DNA of 64,000 nt, taken from contig CALXQW010000027.1 in NCBI GenBank assembly GCA_944390805.1, positions 1-64,000 on the forward strand, written 5' to 3'. Below the pieces are notes generated by a model, which saw only the letters and a program-made list of their open reading frames with translations, was not told the DNA's origin and made no database searches. This DNA is from an uncultured Opitutales bacterium. Lineage in GTDB: Bacteria > Verrucomicrobiota > Verrucomicrobiia > Opitutales > Intestinicryptomonadaceae. The translations under genes were made by a program, and so were the position numbers. Below, in pieces: positions 8,793-17,682 of this stretch (the stretch's first letter is position 1; every line of letters starts with the position of its first letter).

Positions 8793-9857
8793 TTAAGACT
8801 TTTGAGCCTGCATGGCGTTTTTCTTTGAAAGAGCGTACTGCTTTCGGCGGGCAAGCTCCCTCATGTCCACAGCAATATCGTCGCTTTCAAATATCTCGGA
8901 CCCAAGCAGTCTTTCAAAAATGTCCTCCATAGTAACCACTCCAGTAAAAGATTCAAATTCGTCCACAACTATACCTATATGCTGGTGGGTCTTTATAAAC
9001 TGAACAAGCGTACCAAGCGCACTGCCGTTCTCGGGAACAAATAATACTGGCTGCTTCAACTCTGATATTTTCATCTTGTCTTTGTCCTGTGCTTTGGCGG
9101 TAAGTAAGTCTCTGCGTCTGACAATTCCAGTTATATTGTCCAATACCTCTTTATATACGGGCATTCTGCCAAAGGGTATAGTCTTACCGTCGGAGAATAC
9201 CTCAGCTATTGTTGATTCCTCATCTAAAGCCCTAACTACTGTTCTGGGCGTCATGATTTCAGATATCTCAACATCGTCGAGCGTAAGCGTATTTTGAATC
9301 AGATTCTTTTCCTCCACGCTCAACAAGCCGTCTTTTGCCCCCTTTTCGGCAAGAAGCATTATTTCGTCGTCGCTTGCAGCCTGGTTTGTATCACCACGCT
9401 TAGATGCAATAATTCCTATAAAAAATCTGAAAAATTTAGATATGGGGCTCATAGCCGTCCTTATCCAAAGAAGCGGATATATCAGCCAATTTTGAACAAA
9501 GGGCCTATAAAATACCCCCATATTTTTAGGCAACACTTCAGAAAACACCAATATGGCAATTGTTAGCGCCGCCGGGAAAGCGTACTTCGACCAGAATCCA
9601 GAACCGAACACAGCCGCAAAAAGCACGCCAGATAGAGTCGCCCCAAAGGTATTTGCTATGGTATTGAGTGCAAGTATTGCCGAAGATGTCTCCTCTATCT
9701 GCGTTACAAACCTCTCAAGCAAGGCTCCCTTGCGCGGATTCTTCTTCTTTAAAGCCTCTATCTCAACAGGAGTTGTACTGAAGACCATAGCCTCCAATGT
9801 TGAGCAGAACGCCGATATGGACAGCGTCAAAAACAATGTTATAAATAGAAATATCAT
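8793..9857 (-). CDS. CNNM/CorC-type membrane protein with CBS pair
   Basis: DUF21 membrane domain (residues about 1-150, four hydrophobic segments including 'LVFSEVLPKNMG', the family signature) followed by a CBS pair ('MTPRTVVRALDEES' and 'FVPENGSALGTLVQF'). This family is linked to Mg2+/Co2+ transport or resistance. I set the start at ATG 9857 because a GGAGG lies 8 nt upstream; a TTG two codons earlier is too close to it. The protein ends soon after the second CBS motif ('GVVTMEDIFERLLG') and lacks the C-terminal CorC_HlyC domain usual in longer bacterial members. It is 22-28 nt downstream of the peptidyl-prolyl isomerase gene. Confidence 0.88.
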   Translation of the reverse strand: MIFLFITLFLTLSISAFCSTLEAMVFSTTPVEIEALKKKNPRKGALLERFVTQIEETSSAILALNTIANTFGATLSGVLFAAVFGSGFWSKYAFPAALTIAILVFSEVLPKNMGVFYRPFVQNWLIYPLLWIRTAMSPISKFFRFFIGIIASKRGDTNQAASDDEIMLLAEKGAKDGLLSVEEKNLIQNTLTLDDVEISEIMTPRTVVRALDEESTIAEVFSDGKTIPFGRMPVYKEVLDNITGIVRRRDLLTAKAQDKDKMKISELKQPVLFVPENGSALGTLVQFIKTHQHIGIVVDEFESFTGVVTMEDIFERLLGSEIFESDDIAVDMRELARRKQYALSKKNAMQAQKS

Positions 9858-9885
9858 ATGCAATACCTCCGCCTGGGCGCGCGTG

Positions 9886-10878
9886 TTAATCGTAATACTT
9901 TACATACGCCTTCTTGCGGAGCGACTCCAACCATTTCTGATAGGTTATCTTTTGATTTTGCTCTACGAGTATCCATTCTATTTGGTCTCGAACCTCGTCT
10001 ATGGGCTGAATTCCCTCTTTCTTTGTCTCAAACACCTTGAATATAAATATTATTCCGCCGGTTTCTATAGGGTCGCTTACTTCGCCCTCTTTAAGCTTAA
10101 ATACGGCCTCGTCTATAACAGGGGTAAAATCGCCCTTCTTGATGATGCCAAGATCTCCGCCCTTAGACGCTCCTGCATCTTGGCTGTATCTTTTTGCGAG
10201 CTCAGCAAAATCCTCTCCGGCTCTGGCTTTTTTTACAATGTCCGCAGCAAGTTTCTTTGTATTTTCCGGATTTGGTGAACGAGAAAGGTTTATCATAATC
10301 TGGCTTACGCGCGCCGATGCCGGAGAATACCACTTGTTTTTATTTTGCTCGTAGTAGTCTTTTATTTTTGTGGGGCTTACCTCAGATACAGTCATGCGCT
10401 TTTGCTGCTGCATGCTCGAGACTATCAAAGATTCCTCAAACTCTTCCCTAACTTGCTTTACCGTCTTATTTTGGCTTTGCACATATTTTAGGAACTCAGC
10501 TCTGTCTCCGCCGAACTCCCTTTGCAAATAGTCTTCAAAGTAAGAATCCAAAGTGGACTGCGGAATCTGAAAGTTCTTGTCTTTAAAATCTTTTATTATC
10601 AGCTCCCTATCCACAAGGTTCTGCACAACCTCTACGAAAAGTCTATTTACCTCATTATTAAATTCCATCTGGTTGCGGGCTCTCGCCTGGATTTGGGGAA
10701 TCATCGGGGCAAGCTCCTTCATTATCTCATCTCTTGTGATGATTTTATCCTCCACTATGGCAACTATTGAATTTGTGCCTAAAAGCCGGGTGCCTGCCGC
10801 AGAAAAGCCCTGCGCGAGCAAGTTACCCCCCGCGAATGCAAGTATTATTCCGGAAATTAAAATTATTTTCTTTATCAT
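9886..10878 (-). CDS. Periplasmic SurA/PpiC-type peptidyl-prolyl isomerase
   Basis: A 330-residue exported foldase. A signal peptide (MIKKIILISGIILAFAGGNLLAQ, read in parts) precedes a SurA N-terminal-like helical region ('VAIVEDKIITRDEIM') and a single parvulin domain ('ASARVSQIMINL' through 'GGDLGIIKKGDFTPVIDEAVFKLKEGEVSDPIET'). SurA of E. coli has two parvulin domains; only one is present here, as in many non-proteobacteria. It probably assists outer-membrane protein folding. The ATG overlaps the mfd stop by 4 nt, so the two are translationally coupled. Confidence 0.85.
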   Translation of the reverse strand: MIKKIILISGIILAFAGGNLLAQGFSAAGTRLLGTNSIVAIVEDKIITRDEIMKELAPMIPQIQARARNQMEFNNEVNRLFVEVVQNLVDRELIIKDFKDKNFQIPQSTLDSYFEDYLQREFGGDRAEFLKYVQSQNKTVKQVREEFEESLIVSSMQQQKRMTVSEVSPTKIKDYYEQNKNKWYSPASARVSQIMINLSRSPNPENTKKLAADIVKKARAGEDFAELAKRYSQDAGASKGGDLGIIKKGDFTPVIDEAVFKLKEGEVSDPIETGGIIFIFKVFETKKEGIQPIDEVRDQIEWILVEQNQKITYQKWLESLRKKAYVKYYD

Positions 10879-13800
10879 TTCTGCTTATTGTTCGATGCTT
10901 TCGCCGCGGCGGACGAATAGATATTCTTCAAAATATATTTAATCTCCACAAGTTTGTCTTCCGGTTTCGATTTCGTCAAGCGGGGAAAATGCCCGAACAC
11001 TTTAAAATATTCCGGAGCCGCAGAGGTTCCACCCGTGCGCAATTTCAGTCTATCCCCTTCAGTCTCGACACTCAACACGCCCGCCGACTCCGCCAGCACG
11101 CGTATTCGCGACATCTCAAACAGAGCAGCCGTCTCCGGCGGAGGCGTTCCAAACCTATCTATAGTACTCGCCAGCAGCTCTTCTAACTCCTGCTCAGAAA
11201 CCGCAAGCGATATTCTCCTGTACAAATCTATGCGCAACTGCACCTGCGATATATATTTTGGCGAGATAAACGCATTCATCTCACCCCCGCGCGACGCTTC
11301 CGCCTCCCTTATTCTTATCTCCTGAAAATAGTTTTCAGCCTTGCCCACTCCCTGCGACGGCTTAACGCCCAATCCTGTCTGAATAAAGTCCAGATATACT
11401 TCCGCCCGCACAGCGCTTGCGTTTTTGTCTCCTTTAAGCCTTGCTATGCTCTGTTTAAGCAGCCTGCAATACATGTCGAAACCAACTCCTGCAATATGCC
11501 CGCTTTGCTTTGCTCCAAGCAGATTTCCGCATCCTCTAAGCTGAAGGTCTCTGGTTGCTATTCTAAATCCAGCACCTACTGTATTGTACTGGCGTATGGC
11601 TCCAAGTCTCTTGCGCGCGCCTTCCACAATTTTGGCGTGGCGGTGCAGCAATAGATACGCATACGCCCTGCGCGTAAAGCGCCCAACTCTGCCCCTTAAC
11701 TGATATAGCTGCGCCAAGCCGAATTTATCGGCACCCTCTATTATTATCGTATTGCAATTTGGAATATCCAAGCCCGACTCTATTATTGTGGTGCACACGA
11801 GAATATCAAATTTTCCGTCTATGAAGCGCCCCATCAAATTTTCCAGTTCCCGCTCGTCCATTTGACCGTGCCCAACGCCAACTCTCAAGTTTGGAAACAA
11901 TTTTTTAATTCTATCTGCCGTCTCCTCTATGCTCTTTACCCTGTTGTGCAGATAAAATACCTGCCCTCCGCGGGCAACTTCCGCGTTTATCGCCTCAACT
12001 ACGGTCTGGTCTGAATACTCCTTAACTATAGTCTCCACCGGGAATCGATTTTTCGGCGGAGTTTCTATAAGGCTAATTTTCTTTGCGCCCATCATTGCAA
12101 AGTAGAGAGTTCTGGGAATGGGCGTTGCCGACATTGTCAACACGTCTATACTCTCCTTCAGGCGCTTTATCTTCTCCTTATGCTTTACCCCAAAGCGGTG
12201 TTCCTCGTCTATTACAAGCAGGCCCAAATCTTTAAAAGAGACCTTGTCGGAAAGCAGGGCATGAGTTCCTATAACCACGTCTATTTTGCCCGACGCAAGC
12301 TGTTCCCTTATTTTTGCCGCCTCGCGCGGAGTGCGGAAGCGCGATAGCATCTCTACTACAATCGGGTACCCCGCCATTCGCTCTTTAAAATTCTTGAAAT
12401 GCTGCTGGCATAGTATGGTTGTAGGGCAAAGTATTGCCGCCTGCTTGCCCGCAAGCGCGCATTTGAAAGCCGCGCGCATTGCAACCTCAGTTTTGCCAAA
12501 GCCGACATCCGCGCATATCAGCCTTTCCATAGGCTTGGAATCCTCCATATCGGCCTTAACCTCGTTTATAGCGCGGAGCTGGTCTTTCGTCTCAACAAAT
12601 GGGAAGGAATCTTCAAAGCTCTTCTGCCATTTATCGTCTTGAGGGAAGGAGAATCCTTCAGACACTTCGCGTTTTGACTGCATGTCCAAAAGTTCCGACG
12701 CATAATCCAAAGCCGCCATCTCCGCCGCCGTGCGCACCTTTATCCACGATTTGGAATCCAGCCTAGACAATTTCGGCTGGGCCTTTTCCAGCCCTATATA
12801 CCGGCTTATCAGATAAGATTTGTGCAAAGGTAAATACAAGTACGCTTGGTCTTCAAACTCGAGCTTTATCACCTCCTGCTTTACGCCGCCCATCTGGAGC
12901 TCTACAACTCCATGATATCTGCAGACTCCCTGCCCAAGATGCACAACATAATCGCCCTCACCCAATTCTGAGAAGTCGAGCAGCTGGTCTACCTGCGCCC
13001 TCCTGCTCAAAACTTTTCTGCGCGGCGCAAGATTAACTTTTACCCTCCGGCCGAAAAACTCGTATGAGCTTACAAACACCACTCCCGTTTGCTTTCCGGG
13101 CTTTTCCCGACCTGCCAGCAACAGCGGATAATAGGACTCTTTCCCGCCATACTCACCTGAAGAATCTTTTTTGCGGTATTCAAATATAAATCCCTCGCCG
13201 TTTATGGAAGATACAAAATTGCACGGAAAGTAATCTCCCGCACGCTCGGCGAACAGTTCCTTTATGCGTTTTTGCTCGGATTCCGAAGCCGCCTCCATGA
13301 AAACTTCATATCCGCCTCTTGCCCATGAGATTATTTTATCTATGAATTTTCCTCTCAGCGAGCTTTCCGCCTCATAGGCTTCATAGCCTATCAAATCCAC
13401 ACATGATGGAGGCCTGAACTCGGACAAATCCTGCGAGAACATCTCCGCCGATTCGCACCCGTCAAACATTCCCGAATGCGCATTTATAGCCGACACCCCC
13501 AAAATTTTCCCATTTGTTGCGTCGGCAGATTCCAGCACAGATTTAAGATTGCTCTTTGGCGATTTTATATTTTCAAACTCAAAGAAGGCATCTCCAAATT
13601 TAGAAGCAAGCTCCGATGGCTCAATCATAAACCAATTTATGCGCTTGCCCTTGAAGTAATCCAAAACGCGCCCGTCCGACTCCGCCTGAGTTGCGGAATC
13701 TATCCTTACGCTTTGCATGGTTCCGTCGCTCAGTTGGGTATCGGGATCAAAAGTTCTAATCTTGTCAACGCAATCCCCAAACAGGTCTATTCTAACCGGA

Positions 13801-14357
13801 CTCTGCGCCGCAATCGGATAGACGTCTATAATTCCTCCCCTAACCGCAAACTGTCCCGGAGACTCGCACAAAACCTCATTGTAATACCCAAATAAAATCA
13901 AAGTTTTCTTCAAGTCATCCAAAGACACTTTCCCGCCAACTTCTATATTTACAAAATCTGACGCTTCAGGCTTTGGAGCCTTTGAAAGTATTGAATCCGG
14001 CGTGGCTAGAACTATTGTCTTTTGCGTCGATTGAGAACTGGCAAGACGCACCGCATTCAAAGTGCCTATGCGCTCGCAAGAGGCGTCAAAGCGGTCGGCA
14101 TCCTGGCCTTGCGCCTCCTCTATCTGGGGAAGAACCCTAACGCGGACGTCGGCTTTGTCTATGTCAAGATAAGCCTTCAAGCGCATATAAAAAAGTTCAG
14201 CGTCGCTCTGAGACGGCAAAACAACAACGCTCAAGTCGGCATTGCTCATGGCGAAATCGCCGCAGACCGCCTCGCGCGCAACAAATGCAGCCTGCGCCGG
14301 AGACGCAACACCGTAAAAAAATTTTGAACCTGCCCTATTGGCTTTTAGAATGTTCAT
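10875..14357 (-). CDS. mfd: Transcription-repair coupling factor Mfd
   Basis: An ATP-dependent translocase, 1160 residues, that displaces RNA polymerase stalled at lesions and recruits UvrA. Domains seen in order: UvrB-like N-terminal module, RNA-polymerase-interacting CarD-like domain ('LGEGDYVVHLGQGVCRYHG'), helicase core with Walker A 'DVGFGKTEVA' and the DEEH box 'VIDEEHRFG', motif VI 'QLRGRVGRF', and the C-terminal TRCF domain. Its start lies inside the end of rnc (23-nt overlap), and its stop overlaps the ppiC start, so it sits in a tightly packed operon. Confidence 0.96.
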   Translation of the reverse strand: MNILKANRAGSKFFYGVASPAQAAFVAREAVCGDFAMSNADLSVVVLPSQSDAELFYMRLKAYLDIDKADVRVRVLPQIEEAQGQDADRFDASCERIGTLNAVRLASSQSTQKTIVLATPDSILSKAPKPEASDFVNIEVGGKVSLDDLKKTLILFGYYNEVLCESPGQFAVRGGIIDVYPIAAQSPVRIDLFGDCVDKIRTFDPDTQLSDGTMQSVRIDSATQAESDGRVLDYFKGKRINWFMIEPSELASKFGDAFFEFENIKSPKSNLKSVLESADATNGKILGVSAINAHSGMFDGCESAEMFSQDLSEFRPPSCVDLIGYEAYEAESSLRGKFIDKIISWARGGYEVFMEAASESEQKRIKELFAERAGDYFPCNFVSSINGEGFIFEYRKKDSSGEYGGKESYYPLLLAGREKPGKQTGVVFVSSYEFFGRRVKVNLAPRRKVLSRRAQVDQLLDFSELGEGDYVVHLGQGVCRYHGVVELQMGGVKQEVIKLEFEDQAYLYLPLHKSYLISRYIGLEKAQPKLSRLDSKSWIKVRTAAEMAALDYASELLDMQSKREVSEGFSFPQDDKWQKSFEDSFPFVETKDQLRAINEVKADMEDSKPMERLICADVGFGKTEVAMRAAFKCALAGKQAAILCPTTILCQQHFKNFKERMAGYPIVVEMLSRFRTPREAAKIREQLASGKIDVVIGTHALLSDKVSFKDLGLLVIDEEHRFGVKHKEKIKRLKESIDVLTMSATPIPRTLYFAMMGAKKISLIETPPKNRFPVETIVKEYSDQTVVEAINAEVARGGQVFYLHNRVKSIEETADRIKKLFPNLRVGVGHGQMDERELENLMGRFIDGKFDILVCTTIIESGLDIPNCNTIIIEGADKFGLAQLYQLRGRVGRFTRRAYAYLLLHRHAKIVEGARKRLGAIRQYNTVGAGFRIATRDLQLRGCGNLLGAKQSGHIAGVGFDMYCRLLKQSIARLKGDKNASAVRAEVYLDFIQTGLGVKPSQGVGKAENYFQEIRIREAEASRGGEMNAFISPKYISQVQLRIDLYRRISLAVSEQELEELLASTIDRFGTPPPETAALFEMSRIRVLAESAGVLSVETEGDRLKLRTGGTSAAPEYFKVFGHFPRLTKSKPEDKLVEIKYILKNIYSSAAAKASNNKQK

Positions 14358-15138
14358 CTAAATATTTCTTAAGAGCAAGAGCCGCAGCCTGAGACTCCGC
14401 ATGCTTCTTTGAGCTGGCGCTCGCCGAAGCGTAAACTTTCCCGTTTATCAAAACCGCCGATTCAAACTTCTTGTCGTGGTCGGGGCCCGACTGGCCTATA
14501 AGCTCGTACGACACCTTATCTCCATTCTTTACAGCGGCCTCCTGCAAAGCCCCTTTTGGGTTCTGATTGACCACAAGAGTGTCTATATCCGGCCTTTCCC
14601 TACCGTACCACCCCAGAACAACCTTCTTTGCAGTATCAAAATTGGAATCCATATATATTGCCCCAACTATGGCCTCGAAAGAATCCTCCCATGCGCTTCT
14701 GGCCTTCCTTAAGCTCTCGCAGCCTTTTGGCAAAATGAGACATTCAGGAATTTTCATCTGCTCTGACAAATCCGCAAGAAAACTTCCGCGAGTAAGGGCT
14801 ATTCTTGCCTTTGTAAGCTCTCCCTCCTCGCGATCGGGAAAGCTTCTGTAAACTTCGTCGCTTATTATTACCTGCAGCACGGCGTCCCCAAGAAACTCAA
14901 GCCTCTGATTGGAAGAAATTCTCCCCCCTGCAGAATTTATAGCTCCTGGGTGGGTTAGAGCCTGCTTGAGCAGATTCTTGTCGCGAAACTTGTACTTTAA
15001 ATTGGCCTCCAAATTTTCAAAGCGCTTCTCCAACTTCTTCAACTCAAGCTTGCCAGCCTTCTTCTTGGCTTTGGCTCTGCGCACGGCCTTCGCGGTCTTA
15101 GGATTAAATATCCCCTTTATGTAGCTTTTTAGCTTCAT
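14335..15138 (-). CDS. rnc: Ribonuclease III
   Basis: A double-stranded RNA endonuclease, 267 residues. The catalytic domain carries the family signature 'NQRLEFLGDAVLQ', and the second acidic site is in 'WEDSFEAIVGAIYMD'. The C-terminal dsRNA-binding domain runs from 'NPKGALQEAAVKNG' to 'KHAESQAAALALKKY'. A basic N-terminal extension of about 45 residues (KAVRRAKAKKKAGK) precedes the conserved start of the fold and is longer than in E. coli. It overlaps mfd by 23 nt and lies 33 nt downstream of parA. Confidence 0.95.
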   Translation of the reverse strand: MKLKSYIKGIFNPKTAKAVRRAKAKKKAGKLELKKLEKRFENLEANLKYKFRDKNLLKQALTHPGAINSAGGRISSNQRLEFLGDAVLQVIISDEVYRSFPDREEGELTKARIALTRGSFLADLSEQMKIPECLILPKGCESLRKARSAWEDSFEAIVGAIYMDSNFDTAKKVVLGWYGRERPDIDTLVVNQNPKGALQEAAVKNGDKVSYELIGQSGPDHDKKFESAVLINGKVYASASASSKKHAESQAAALALKKYLDEHSKSQ

Positions 15139-15171
15139 GCAATCTCTCTAACCCTGCAGGAAATTTTTCCT

Positions 15172-15948
15172 TCAAAGCCCAAACTTCTTTGAAACCTCCT
15201 TTGCGAGCTTATCGTATGCGCTCGCGCCGTCATTCCAGCGGGCGTATTCAAATATGGTCTTGCCGAAACTTGGGGCCTCCGCAAGACGCACTGTTCTGGG
15301 TATCATGGTCTTGAAAACCGCATTACCCAAAAATCCCCTGACCTCGCGCTCAACCTGTTTTGACAAATTCGTACGAGGATCGAACATAGTAAGAACAACG
15401 CCACCCAAACTCAAATTTTCAGAAACTCCCGCCTCTTTGAGCTGGTCTACAACCCCCAATATCTGACCCAAGCCCTCCATGGCAAGATACTCGCACTGCA
15501 ATGCTATTATAAGATAGTCCGACGCCGCCAGCGAATTCATGGAAAGTATCCCCAATGACGGCGGAGCATCTATTACTATTGCGTCAAATTCGCCCGACTC
15601 CTTTACCGGCTTAAGGCACTCGTTGAGACGCAGCAGATAATTCTCCTGGTTGGACAGTTCCACCTCAACAGCAGACAAGTCCATCTCCGACGGAATTATC
15701 CAAAGGTTATCCCTGCTTGTCTTAACTATTTTATCTGCCGCTTTCTCCTCTCCGAGAAGCGCCTTATATAGGCTTGCGCCCGGTTTTTTATCGTACCCGA
15801 GGGCGCTTGTGGCATTTGCCTGCTGGTCCATATCGACAAGCAGAGTTTTAAGTTTTCTTCTGGCCAAACCGGCGGACAAATTCACCGCCGTCGTGGTTTT
15901 ACCCACGCCCCCTTTTTGATTTGCTATGGAAAAGACTTTTGCGGACAT
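15172..15948 (-). CDS. parA: ParA/Soj-family chromosome partitioning ATPase
   Basis: A 258-residue ParA ATPase with the deviant Walker A 'KGGVGKTTTAVNLS', the A' motif 'LLVDMDQQANAT' and Walker B 'FDAIVIDAPPSLG'. In chromosomal loci parA is normally followed by parB, but here rnc follows after 33 nt and no parB or parS-like site is seen nearby. It may still work with a ParB encoded elsewhere. It appears to be the first gene of the parA-rnc-mfd-ppiC run. Confidence 0.92.
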   Translation of the reverse strand: MSAKVFSIANQKGGVGKTTTAVNLSAGLARRKLKTLLVDMDQQANATSALGYDKKPGASLYKALLGEEKAADKIVKTSRDNLWIIPSEMDLSAVEVELSNQENYLLRLNECLKPVKESGEFDAIVIDAPPSLGILSMNSLAASDYLIIALQCEYLAMEGLGQILGVVDQLKEAGVSENLSLGGVVLTMFDPRTNLSKQVEREVRGFLGNAVFKTMIPRTVRLAEAPSFGKTIFEYARWNDGASAYDKLAKEVSKKFGL

Positions 15949-16110
15949 ATTTTTTATTCTTGCATATTCGCCGCGCGTTTAAAGAAAAATTTTCAGCCAT
16001 TTTTTCAAAAATTGGCATTGTACGCGCATTTGACTGCATCAGTAGAAACTCTGCAAATTGCCTATACTCCCAAATAAGAAGTATCGCATATATTCCGCTC
16101 AATATAAGGG

Positions 16111-17295
16111 CTATATTGTAGACGGGCCAAATTTTTTCTGGTAGTGCCTTGCAATCAAGGACAACGCCGCACCAAGGAAGCCGCCCACAATGATTGTCAT
16201 AGCAAAGGCATGCTTTACAGAGCCAAATCCAGTAAGGGACACTGCAATTGATCCAAGGAAGAACGGCAGCGAGCCCAACAGGGCAGCGGCTGTTCCGGCG
16301 TTTTTGCGCTGGCTGTCGAGAACTATTGCCGCCGCCGCGGGAGCCGCCACTCCAAACAAGCACATCATAATAAATAAAAGAGACTCAACCACAACCACAT
16401 CAGCGCCTCCACATACAACAAATGCCTCAACAAGTGCAACAGCAAAGGCCCCTACTCCACTGAAGACAACCGCAGTGCGCCTGCGTCTAAATTTTGAAGA
16501 CAACATTGCTCCCAAACCTATTCCGGCTGCGTTAAGGGCAAAAATTCCGCTGAATGATATGGCATTTAGCCCGTAAATTTCCTGAAATATGTATGGGGAA
16601 GATGATATATACACAAAAAGTATTATGGCCATGGCTCCTTGTTGAAGGATATAATACAGGGCAACCTTGTCTAAAAACACGTTTTTATATAGTTTAAATA
16701 TGGCCAGGGCAGACAATTTTGAGCGTCGAGACTCCTCCAAAGACTCACCCAATCTGTAAGATAGCAGAAGCAAAAACACTCCGAGAACCGACAATATAAC
16801 AAATACGAATCTCCAACTTGCAAATGTAAGCGTAATACCTCCGGCTATTGGAGCTGCCACAGGAGCTATGCTGTGAACTGCCGCAACAAGGGCCAAGAAT
16901 TTTGCAAGTTCCATTCCCGAGTAATTGTCTGACGGAATTGAGCGCGACAGCACTATTCCGCCCGCTCCTGCTATCCCCTGAAAGAACCTCATCGCCACAA
17001 AGAAATAAATGTTAGTTGCAAACACGCATGCAACCGACGCTACAACAAACATCCACATAGATATAAGCAGCGGTATACGCCTGCCGAATTTATCGCTCAG
17101 CGGGCCTATCACAATCTGGCCTGCGGCAAGCCCTATCATGCATACGCTCATGCTTGTTTGAATCCAGAATTGAGACGTTGAAAACGCCTTAGACAAACTC
17201 GGCAACGCCGGCAGATACATATCCGTAACAAATGGGCCGAATGCCGACAATCCACCCAGCGTTATGAGAAACAAAATTCTATTTAACTTATCCAT
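16111..17295 (-). CDS. Bcr/CflA-family drug-resistance MFS transporter
   Basis: A 12-segment major facilitator with the Bcr/CflA N-terminal pattern 'FVTDMYLPALPSL' in helix 1 and the loop 2-3 motif 'GPLSDKFGRRIPLL'. Helix 5 carries the antiporter motif-C-like 'IAPVAAPIAGG'. Members export chloramphenicol, bicyclomycin or sulfonamide-like compounds; the substrate here is unknown. I chose ATG 17295 because the 14 extra codons upstream are Cys-rich and do not match the family start. The 5' flank holds a tRNA terminator. Monocistronic. Confidence 0.9.
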   Translation of the reverse strand: MDKLNRILFLITLGGLSAFGPFVTDMYLPALPSLSKAFSTSQFWIQTSMSVCMIGLAAGQIVIGPLSDKFGRRIPLLISMWMFVVASVACVFATNIYFFVAMRFFQGIAGAGGIVLSRSIPSDNYSGMELAKFLALVAAVHSIAPVAAPIAGGITLTFASWRFVFVILSVLGVFLLLLSYRLGESLEESRRSKLSALAIFKLYKNVFLDKVALYYILQQGAMAIILFVYISSSPYIFQEIYGLNAISFSGIFALNAAGIGLGAMLSSKFRRRRTAVVFSGVGAFAVALVEAFVVCGGADVVVVESLLFIMMCLFGVAAPAAAAIVLDSQRKNAGTAAALLGSLPFFLGSIAVSLTGFGSVKHAFAMTIIVGGFLGAALSLIARHYQKKFGPSTI

Positions 17296-17458
17296 TAAAA
17301 AATTTTTACATTGTCTGCATTCTAAAAAAATACGCAAGGTATTTTAAAAGCTTTTATAGTTTTACATTTTTATATTGCAGACTTTCTAAAATAGCCGAGT
17401 TTTCGATGGAAATAAATCAAGACAAAAAACATTCGGATAATTTAAAGTTTGCCATTTA

Positions 17459-17497
17459 TAAAAAAATAAACGGGCGCCATTCTTACAATAGCACCCG
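17459..17497 (-). terminator. Rho-independent terminator after tRNA-Arg
   Basis: On the minus strand the stem CGGGTGC / GCGCCCG (17491-17497 with 17471-17477, one G-T pair, 13-nt loop) is followed by a T-rich run (TTTATTTTTTT). It lies about 20 nt downstream of the tRNA gene and fits as its terminator. Confidence 0.7.
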
Positions 17498-17516
17498 CTT
17501 ATTCTAAGAAGAAGAG

Positions 17517-17588
17517 CATCCCCGCAGGGAGTCGAACCCTGATTAACGGTACCGGAAACCGTTGCTCTATCCATTGAACTACGGGGAC
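17517..17588 (-). tRNA. tRNA-Arg (anticodon CCG)
   Basis: A full cloverleaf can be drawn: acceptor stem GTCCCCG / CGGGGAT, U8-A9, D arm GTTC / GAGC, anticodon stem ACGGT / ACCGT with the 7-nt loop TTCCGGT (anticodon CCG, reading CGG) and T arm CAGGG-TTCGACT-CCCTG. The discriminator base is G and CCA is not encoded. The length is 72 nt without CCA. A hairpin terminator follows. Confidence 0.95.
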
Positions 17589-17682
17589 GTATCTCTTCTG
17601 GGAGAATCCTTGTTTCTCCCCTAAATATAAGTATTTTCTTTTTGCATCATGCCAATCTTTAGGCAACAACAAAATATTTTGG

